Shown: positions 58,146 through 64,000 of the stretch, piece by piece
Layout of the letters: every line of letters starts with the position of its first letter
Position numbering within the stretch: position 1 is the stretch's first letter
Source of the DNA: Streptomyces exfoliatus
GTDB lineage: Bacteria; Actinomycetota; Actinomycetes; Streptomycetales; Streptomycetaceae
Assembly: GCF_000725545.1 (NCBI RefSeq)
Contig: NZ_JNZP01000001.1
Location: 618,484-682,483 of the forward strand
Direction: 5' to 3'
Length of the DNA: 64,000 bases
The notes under the pieces: model-generated
What the model was told of the DNA's origin: nothing
The model's input: only the letters and a program-made list of their open reading frames with translations
Database searches by the model: none
Program-made: the position numbers and the translations under genes

Positions 58146-59414
58146 TCAGGCGCCGGCGAACTCGATCGCCGCCAGGTTCTTCTTGCCGCGCCGCAGCACC
58201 AGCCAGCGGCCGTGCAGCAGCTCGTCCGCCGACACCTCGGCGTCCTCGGCGGTGACCTTCACGTTGTTCACGTAGGCCCCGCCCTCCTTCACCGTGCGGC
58301 GCGCGCCCGACTTGCTCGGCGCGAGCCCGACCTCGGTGAACAGGTCCACGACCTGGCCCAGCTCGGTCACCCGGGCGTGCGGCAGCTCCGACAGGGCGGC
58401 GGCCAGCGTCGCCTCGTCCAGCTCGGCCAGGTCGCCCTGCCCGAACAGCGCCTTGGAGGCGTTGATGACGGCCGCGCACTGCTCGGCGCCGTGCACCAGG
58501 GTGGTGAGCTCCTCGGCGAGCGCCCGCTGCGCGGCACGCGCCTGCGGCCGCTCGGCGGTCTGCGCCTCCAGCTCCTCCAGCTCCTCGCGGGACTTGAAGG
58601 ACAGGATCCGCATGTACGTCGAGATGTCCCGGTCGTCCACGTTCAGCCAGAACTGGTAGAACGCGTACGGCGTGGTCATCTCCGGGTCCAGCCAGACGGC
58701 GCCGCTCTCGGTCTTGCCGAACTTGGTGCCGTCCGCCTTGACCATCAGCGGGGTCGCGAGCGCGTGCACCTCGGCGCCGGGCTCCACGCGGTGGATCAGG
58801 TCGAGCCCCGCCACCAGGTTGCCCCACTGGTCGGAGCCGCCCTGCTGGAGCGTGCAGCCGTAGCGGCGGTACAGCTCCAGGAAGTCCATGCCCTGGAGCA
58901 GCTGGTAGCTGAACTCCGTGTAGCTGATGCCCTGCTCGGACTCCAGGCGCCGGGCGACGGAGTCCTTGGTCAGCATCTTGTTGACCCGGAAGTGCTTGCC
59001 GATGTCCCGCAGGAACTCGATCGCCGACAGGCCGGCGGTCCAGTCCAGGTTGTTCACCATGACCGCCGCGTTCTCCCCCTCGAAGGAGAGGAACGGCTCG
59101 ATCTGCGTCCGCAGCCGGTTCACCCAGTTCGCGACCGTCTCGGGGTCGTTCAGGGTGCGCTCGGCCGTCGGCCGCGGGTCACCGATCTGGCCGGTGGCCC
59201 CGCCGACCAGCGCCAGCGGCCGGTGCCCGGCCTGCTGGAGCCGGCGGACGGTGAGGACCTGGACCAGGTGGCCGACGTGGAGACTGGCCGCGGTCGGGTC
59301 GAAACCGCAATAGAAGGTGACGGGACCGTCCGCGAGAGCCTTGCGCAGTGCGTCCTCATCGGTGGACTGGGCGAACAGCCCACGCCACTTCAGCTCGTCG
59401 ACGATGTCCGTCAC
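58146..59414 (-). CDS. tyrS: Tyrosyl-tRNA synthetase
   Basis: A 422-residue class I aminoacyl-tRNA synthetase of the bacterial TyrRS type. The catalytic domain has [16 protein letters not shown] (HIGH motif as HVGH, residues 46-49), [13 protein letters not shown]-like [25 protein letters not shown], and the KMSKS motif as KFGKT (231-235). The C-terminal S4 RNA-binding domain runs through [24 protein letters not shown]...[21 protein letters not shown]. The GTG start is chosen because GAGGAG precedes it and the family sequence begins [17 protein letters not shown]. It is probably a single gene. Confidence 0.97.
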   Translation of the reverse strand: MTDIVDELKWRGLFAQSTDEDALRKALADGPVTFYCGFDPTAASLHVGHLVQVLTVRRLQQAGHRPLALVGGATGQIGDPRPTAERTLNDPETVANWVNRLRTQIEPFLSFEGENAAVMVNNLDWTAGLSAIEFLRDIGKHFRVNKMLTKDSVARRLESEQGISYTEFSYQLLQGMDFLELYRRYGCTLQQGGSDQWGNLVAGLDLIHRVEPGAEVHALATPLMVKADGTKFGKTESGAVWLDPEMTTPYAFYQFWLNVDDRDISTYMRILSFKSREELEELEAQTAERPQARAAQRALAEELTTLVHGAEQCAAVINASKALFGQGDLAELDEATLAAALSELPHARVTELGQVVDLFTEVGLAPSKSGARRTVKEGGAYVNNVKVTAEDAEVSADELLHGRWLVLRRGKKNLAAIEFAGA

Positions 59415-59467
59415 GACCGTCAGTCTCCTCTGGTTGTTTGGTGGTACGACGACCCAGTCTAGGCGGG

Positions 59468-60859
59468 TCAGACCCCCTTGCTGACCGAGCTCATGTTGAA
59501 GTCGGGCACCCTCAGGGCGGGCATCGCGGCCCGGGTGAACCAGTCGCCCCACTCGCGCGGCAGCGTCTTCTCCGTCCGGCTCGCCTCCGAGGCCCGCGAC
59601 AGCAGGTCCACCGGCGACTCGTTGAACCGGAAGTTGTTCACCTCGCCTACCACCTCGCCGTTCTCGACGAGGTAGACGCCGTCCCGGGTCAGTCCGGTGA
59701 GCAGCAGCGTCGCCGGGTCGACCTCGCGGATGTACCAGAGGCAGGTGAGGAGCAGCCCGCGCTCCGTCGCGGCCACCATCTCCTCCAGGGAGCGCTCGCC
59801 GCCCCCGTCCAGGATCAGGTTCCCCGCCCCGGGGGCCATGGGCAGCCCGGTGAGGGCCGCCGTGTGCCGGGTGGTGATCAGGTGCTCCAGCTTCCCGTCC
59901 CGCACCCAGTCCGTCGGCCCGATCGGCAGGCCGTTGTCGAAGACGGAGGAGTCGTCGCCCGAGGAGTGCGCGATCACGAACGGCGCGGACTCCAGGCCCG
60001 GCTCGTTCGGGTCGCTGCGCAGCGTCAGCGGCAGCGGGGAGAGCGTCTCGCCGAGCCGGGTGCCGCCGCCGGGCTTGGAGAAGACCGTACGGCCCTCCAC
60101 CGCGTCCCGGGCCGTGGAGGACCACAGCTGGTAGATCAGCAGGTCGGCCACGGCCGTCGGCGGCAGCAGCGTCTCGTACCGTCCTGCGGGCAGCTCGATC
60201 CGCCGCTCCGCCCAGCCGAGGCGGGTCGCCAGCTCGGCGTCGAGCGCGGCCGGGTCGACGTCCTTGAAGTCCCGGGTCGAGCGCCCGGCCCAGGCGGACC
60301 GCGAGCGGTCGGGCGACTTGGCGTTCAGCTCCAGGGTGCCGTTGGGCTGGTCGTGCCGGAGCCGTAGACCCGTGGACGTCCCCAGGTAGGTGGAGGTCAG
60401 CTCGTGGTTGGCGAAGCCGTAGAGCTCACGGCCGCCGGCCCGCGCGCGGGCGAAGGCCTCGCCGAGCGCCGGGGCGAAGTCGGCGAAGACGGCGGAGGAC
60501 GTCTCCGCCGGGGCGTCGGTGAAGTCGGGCGACGAGGGAACGTCCGCCACCAGCGGCTGGGCGTCCTCGGCGGGCCCGGCCGTGCGCGCGGCGGCCTCGG
60601 CGGCCCGGACCAGCGGCTCCAGGTCGTCGACGGTCACGGCGGACCGGGAGACGACCCCGGTGGCGGTGCCCTGCGCGCCGTCCACGGTCGCGATCACCGT
60701 GAGCGTACGGCCGCGGGTGACACCGTTCGTGGTGAGCGCGTTGCCCGCCCAGCGCAGGTTGGCCGAGGACTCCTCGTCGGCGATGACGACACACCCGTCG
60801 GCACGGGACAGCTCAAGGGCCCGCTCGACGATCTCGTACGGCTTGCTGACGCGGCTCAT
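59468..60859 (-). CDS. tldE: TldE/PmbA-type metallopeptidase partner
   Basis: A 463-residue member of the TldD/PmbA family without the HExxxH zinc motif, hence the TldE-type subunit. Typical regions are [24 protein letters not shown] near the N terminus, [58 protein letters not shown], and [35 protein letters not shown] near the end. With TldD it forms a heterodimeric protease that degrades unfolded peptides and trims some modified peptides. Its ATG overlaps the tldD stop by 4 bases. Confidence 0.93.
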   Translation of the reverse strand: MSRVSKPYEIVERALELSRADGCVVIADEESSANLRWAGNALTTNGVTRGRTLTVIATVDGAQGTATGVVSRSAVTVDDLEPLVRAAEAAARTAGPAEDAQPLVADVPSSPDFTDAPAETSSAVFADFAPALGEAFARARAGGRELYGFANHELTSTYLGTSTGLRLRHDQPNGTLELNAKSPDRSRSAWAGRSTRDFKDVDPAALDAELATRLGWAERRIELPAGRYETLLPPTAVADLLIYQLWSSTARDAVEGRTVFSKPGGGTRLGETLSPLPLTLRSDPNEPGLESAPFVIAHSSGDDSSVFDNGLPIGPTDWVRDGKLEHLITTRHTAALTGLPMAPGAGNLILDGGGERSLEEMVAATERGLLLTCLWYIREVDPATLLLTGLTRDGVYLVENGEVVGEVNNFRFNESPVDLLSRASEASRTEKTLPREWGDWFTRAAMPALRVPDFNMSSVSKGV

Positions 60860-62379
60860 CGCCCGGCCTCCTGCGTCGTGTTGAGGATGTTGACGCCCCG
60901 GAAGAGGGCGGAGGGGCAGCCGTGGGAGACCGAGGCGACCTGGCCCGGCTGGGCCTTGCCGCAGTTGAACGCGCCACCGAGCACGTACGTCTGCGGGCCG
61001 CCGACCTGCTCCATCGAGCCCCAGAACTCGGTGGTCGTCGCCTGGTACGCCACGTCCCGCAGCTGGCCGGCGAGCCGCCCGTTCTCGATGCGGAAGAAGC
61101 GCTGTCCGGTGAACTGGAAGTTGTAGCGCTGCATGTCGATCGACCAGGACCGGTCGCCCACCACGTAGACGCCCCGCTCCACACCGCCGATCAGGTCCTC
61201 GGTCGACAGGCCGCCCGGGTCCGGCTGGAGGGAGACGTTCGCCATCCGCTGCACCGGCACGTGCGCGGGGGAGTCCGCGAAGGCGCAGCCGTTCGACCGG
61301 CCGAGGCCGGTGAGCTTCGCGATCCGCCGGTCCAGCTGGTAGCCGACGAGCGTGCCGTCCTTCACCAGGTCCCAGCTCTGCGCCTCGACGCCCTCGTCGT
61401 CGAACCCGACCGTCGCGAGCCCGTGCTCGGCGGTCCTGTCACCCGTCACGTTCATGATCGAGGAGCCGTACGTCAGCTTCCCCAGCTGGTCGAAGGTGGC
61501 GAACGAGGTGCCCGCGTACGCCGCCTCGTAACCCAGGGCCCGGTCCAGCTCGGTGGCGTGCCCGATCGACTCGTGGATCGTCAGCCAGAGGTTCGACGGG
61601 TCCACGACCAGGTCGTACCGCCCCGCCTCCACGCTCGGCGCCCGCATCTTCTCGGCGAGCAGCCCCGGGATCTCGTCGAGCTCCTTGTCCCAGTCCCAGC
61701 CGGTGCCCGTCAGGTACTCCCAGCCCCGCCCGACCGGCGGCGCGATCGTCCGCATCGAGTCGAACTCACCGGTCGTCCCGTCGACGGCGACCGCCGTCAG
61801 CTGCGGATGCAGCCGGACCCGCTGCTGCGTGGTGACCGTGCCCGCCGTGTCCGCGTAGAACTTGTTCTCGTGGACGGTGAGCAGCGAGGCGTCGACGTGC
61901 GCCACGCCGTCCGCGCGCAGCAGCCGCGCGCTCCAGTCGGCGAGCAGCGCGCTCTTCTCCTCGCCGGGCACGGAGAAGGGGTCGATCTCGTACGAGGAGA
62001 CCCAGGTGCGCTCCTCGTGCACCGGCTCGTCGGCCAGCTCCACCCGCTCGTTCGAACCGGCCGCCGCGATCACCTTCGCCGACAGCTTGGCCATCGCCAC
62101 CGCCTGCGAGGCGACCCGCGCGGCCGCGTCCATGGTCAGGTCGACCCCGGACGCGAACCCCCAGGCCCCGCCGTGCACCACCCGCACCGCGTAGCCGAGG
62201 TCCGTGGTGTCGGAGGAACCGGACGGTTTGGCGTCGCGCAGCCGCCACGAGGCGCTGCGCACCCGCTCCAGACGGAAGTCGGCGTGCTCGGCACCGAGCG
62301 CGCGCGCTCGGGCGAGCGCCGCGTCGGCGAGCGCCCGCAGGGGCAGCGCGACGAACGAAGGGTCGATCTGATGGACCAC
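60856..62379 (-). CDS. tldD: TldD-type zinc metallopeptidase
   Basis: A 507-residue catalytic subunit. The zinc motif is HESIGHATE (His269, Glu270, His274). A downstream Cys (GGAFNCGKAQPGQ) corresponds to the third ligand region of the family. The N-terminal domain has ARALGAEHADFRLERVRSASWRLRDAKPSGSSDTTDLGYAVRVVHGGAWGFA. The GTG start is preferred because GAGG lies 7 bases upstream and similarity begins at IDPSFVALPLRALADAAL. With tldE it forms a two-gene operon. In actinomycetes the pair has been linked to RiPP leader removal in some strains, but no RiPP precursor is evident here. Confidence 0.94.
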   Translation of the reverse strand: MVHQIDPSFVALPLRALADAALARARALGAEHADFRLERVRSASWRLRDAKPSGSSDTTDLGYAVRVVHGGAWGFASGVDLTMDAAARVASQAVAMAKLSAKVIAAAGSNERVELADEPVHEERTWVSSYEIDPFSVPGEEKSALLADWSARLLRADGVAHVDASLLTVHENKFYADTAGTVTTQQRVRLHPQLTAVAVDGTTGEFDSMRTIAPPVGRGWEYLTGTGWDWDKELDEIPGLLAEKMRAPSVEAGRYDLVVDPSNLWLTIHESIGHATELDRALGYEAAYAGTSFATFDQLGKLTYGSSIMNVTGDRTAEHGLATVGFDDEGVEAQSWDLVKDGTLVGYQLDRRIAKLTGLGRSNGCAFADSPAHVPVQRMANVSLQPDPGGLSTEDLIGGVERGVYVVGDRSWSIDMQRYNFQFTGQRFFRIENGRLAGQLRDVAYQATTTEFWGSMEQVGGPQTYVLGGAFNCGKAQPGQVASVSHGCPSALFRGVNILNTTQEAGR

Positions 62380-62458
62380 GAGCGGCCTCGCTCTCGGTGA
62401 TCGGAAGAAGGCGGTCGAACTGTCCCGGAAGTCAATCACGGGACGGGCCGCGGAGTCG

Positions 62459-62472
62459 GCGCATTGATGCGC
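62459..62472. promoter_or_regulatory. Palindrome in the tldD upstream region
   Basis: GCGCATTGATGCGC is a perfect 6-2-6 inverted repeat between the divergent tldD and Pro/Ala-rich protein genes, about 80 bases from the tldD start. It could be an operator; no partner protein is known. Confidence 0.35.
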
Positions 62473-62567
62473 GCCCTCGGCGCGACCCACTCCAACGCGC
62501 CTTCGTCCGGGCCCTCTTGAGGAATCGGAATAGAGCAACGGCATAGCACCGGTGGTGCCGCAATGAG

Positions 62568-64000
62568 ATGCTCGACGCCATGCACGGGTGGGTGAACGGA
62601 GTCAGGTCCTGGCTGACGTCGCTTGACGAGGAGGCCCTCAGATCCCTGCTGACCCGGCACCACTGCCTACGGGGCGACAAACACGCCCACACCTCCGACC
62701 GGCCCCCGTCCCCTCCCTCACGGCGGGAACTCCACGCGGCACGGGTGCGCCTCGCCAAGGCGCAGCAGGGACAGCTCACGGGCATCGCCGCCTGCGGGCT
62801 CGTCTGGGCGGTGCGGGCGCTCCGCACGGAGTACGGCTTCTCGCAGCGCGCCCTGGCCGAGCCCACCCTCGACGAACTCCTCGCCATGCTCAGGGTGCTC
62901 GACCCGCCGCTCGCCCGCTGCGCCCTCTACGGGATGCTCCTGCCCGGTACGAGCCGGCTGCCGGTCGGACCGCTGGCGAGGCGGCACGAGAGCGCGTTAC
63001 GGACGGCGGCGGACAGCGGTCCACCGCCGGACGCCCACGAGGTCGGCCCGCGCTTCGAGGCCGCGGAGGCCCCGCCCGACGCGGACCCGGGTCCGGACGA
63101 GAGCCCGGCCTTCGCGCCCTTCACCCCCGCCGCCCCGCCGCCCCACTCCCCGATGACGAATCCCGATCGTGAGGACGCCGCGCCCGTGCCCGCACCCGAA
63201 CCCCTGGTCGACCTGCCCGCGTCGCTCGCCGTCCTGAAGGGCTCCGGCGAGCGGCTGGCCGGTGTCCTGCGCGCCGCGGCGGACGCCGTCGAGGCCGGGC
63301 ACCTCCCCGTGGACCATCCCGGCGCCGGGATCGCGGCCTGGACGGCGGAGCGCGAGCGACTCGCCTCCGCGCTCGCCGCCGAGGGCGTCACCTGGTCGCC
63401 GGACCTCGGGTACGACGCCGCCGGGGCGGAGTTGGCCCGGCTGCGGGAGGCCCGGGCGGAGCAGCTGGACGCCCTGCGCCGCAAGGCGAGCCGGTACGCC
63501 GAGCTCCTGGAGTGGGCGGACGACGAGGAGGAGGCCGCCGACCTCCGCCGCCACCTGGACCGTACGGAGACGCAGCTGCGCGAACTCGGCGCCCCGGCGG
63601 GTCAGGAGTGCGGCGCCCAGGGCGGCGACGCGCGGGGGGAGGCCCCGCCGGGGGACGCTGCGCCGGGGGAGTCCCCGTCGGGACGGACCGAGCACGGCAC
63701 CGGTGACGCGAACGCGGCCGCGGCCCTGACCGCGACGACGGGCCGGGTCCGGGTGGGCGCCTCCGCGATCGAGGCCGTCCGCCGGGCGGTGGAGCCGCCG
63801 CCCGCGACGCCCCTGCTGACGCAGCCCCCGGTACCGCCGCCGACGTCGCCCCCGGCATCCCCGCCGACGCAGGCCCAGAGCGCGCCGGCCCCCGTCCCGG
63901 CCCCGACCCAGGACCCGGCCCCGGACCCGAGTTCCGCGCCCGCCCCGGCGGCCCCCGTCCCGGTCTCCGTCCCCGCCCAGGCCCAGCCGCAGCCCCAAGC
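62568..64000 (+). CDS. Unrecognised Pro/Ala-rich protein, 5' part, with a TTA codon
   Basis: An open frame of 477 codons runs off the right edge. I do not recognise it. Residues about 15-150 are helical and well ordered (WLTSLDEEALRSLL, LTGIAACGLVWAVRALRTEYGF, LDELLAMLRVLDPPLARCALYGMLLPG). About 150-210 is a Pro-rich linker. About 215-360 is rich in helix with heptad-like spacing (LARLREARAEQLDALRRKASRYAELLEWADDEEEAADLRRHLDRTETQLREL, probable coiled coil). The rest is Pro/Ala-rich and disordered. An in-frame TTA (62997-62999) makes translation dependent on the bldA tRNA if the frame is real. Starts at 62568 or 62580 are possible; neither has a strong ribosome site. Confidence 0.72.
   Translation, partial: MLDAMHGWVNGVRSWLTSLDEEALRSLLTRHHCLRGDKHAHTSDRPPSPPSRRELHAARVRLAKAQQGQLTGIAACGLVWAVRALRTEYGFSQRALAEPTLDELLAMLRVLDPPLARCALYGMLLPGTSRLPVGPLARRHESALRTAADSGPPPDAHEVGPRFEAAEAPPDADPGPDESPAFAPFTPAAPPPHSPMTNPDREDAAPVPAPEPLVDLPASLAVLKGSGERLAGVLRAAADAVEAGHLPVDHPGAGIAAWTAERERLASALAAEGVTWSPDLGYDAAGAELARLREARAEQLDALRRKASRYAELLEWADDEEEAADLRRHLDRTETQLRELGAPAGQECGAQGGDARGEAPPGDAAPGESPSGRTEHGTGDANAAAALTATTGRVRVGASAIEAVRRAVEPPPATPLLTQPPVPPPTSPPASPPTQAQSAPAPVPAPTQDPAPDPSSAPAPAAPVPVSVPAQAQPQPQ

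Noticed and set aside
60856..62379. Linking tldD-tldE to a RiPP cluster
   Set aside because: No precursor peptide, lanthionine/azoline or radical-SAM modification enzyme is nearby (moaA is a cofactor enzyme), so the pair is treated as housekeeping.

Overview
The window is high-GC actinobacterial chromosome, almost certainly a Streptomyces. The GC content is around 73%, third codon positions are nearly all G or C, GTG starts are common, ATGA/GTGA overlaps link operon genes, and terminators are long GC hairpins without T-tracts. Recognisable streptomycete markers include a Gbn-type GATC-binding nucleoid protein, a SCO1860-type LAETG-anchored surface protein, an actinobacterial iron box, a PHO box and a Streptomyces-style cobalamin riboswitch. 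No rRNA, tRNA, CRISPR array, prophage or intact insertion sequence is visible. One MITE-like 166-bp element is present.

Layout. 1-9 kb: metabolic and redox genes, each with its own control: a quinone-oxidoreductase-like MDR enzyme divergent from an AraC regulator, a FrnE-type DsbA protein behind a sigma-R-like promoter, two class-V aminotransferases, a MarR regulator divergent from an old yellow enzyme, and a secreted FG-GAP protein. 9-13.6 kb: an amidohydrolase, then an iron-controlled divergon (AlcB-type acyltransferase and penicillin-acylase homologue against a siderophore-interacting reductase, with one iron box between). 13.9-24.3 kb: LAETG surface protein, CobC with an in-frame CobE-like extension, a ZIP transporter, and a tightly overlapping cobalamin operon cbiB-cobQ-chelatase-cobO-cobB led by a B12 riboswitch. 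24.3-30.3 kb: phosphate transporter with a PHO box and a small membrane partner, an alpha/beta hydrolase, an unrecognised protein, a VOC protein and a zinc metallopeptidase. 30.4-33.7 kb: ABC-F ATPase preceded by a tiny upstream reading frame, gbn with a structured leader, and an enoyl-CoA hydratase. 33.7-36.9 kb: an Asp23/Gls24 envelope locus of five genes, with a divergent sixth gene that looks like a diverged Asp23 relative. 36.9-42.4 kb: SDR, GH15 enzyme, SURF1, Cys-rich small protein, DnaQ-like exonuclease with BRCT, and TetR. 42.4-46.7 kb: a TetR-controlled four-gene catabolic operon (acetoacetate-decarboxylase-like, SDR, two amidohydrolases). 46.7-51.6 kb: VIT transporter, a sterol-desaturase-family/YhhN/alcohol-dehydrogenase cluster, and a class III CoA-transferase. 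51.6-64 kb: secreted subtilase, DUF485-ActP acetate symporter, moaA, small stress/membrane proteins, the MITE-like element, tyrS, tldE-tldD, and the start of a large unrecognised Pro/Ala-rich protein carrying a TTA codon.

The most promising under-described systems are: (1) the TetR/acetoacetate-decarboxylase-like/SDR/double-amidohydrolase operon; (2) the sterol-desaturase (alkylglycerol-monooxygenase-like)/YhhN lysoplasmalogenase pair, which suggests ether-lipid turnover; (3) the iron-box divergon with a cytoplasmic penicillin-acylase homologue; (4) the expanded Asp23 locus; and (5) the CobE-CobC reading frame with no stop codon, whose linker has non-coding character and an in-frame TTA. Names and family functions come from memory of sequence motifs. 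No database search was run.
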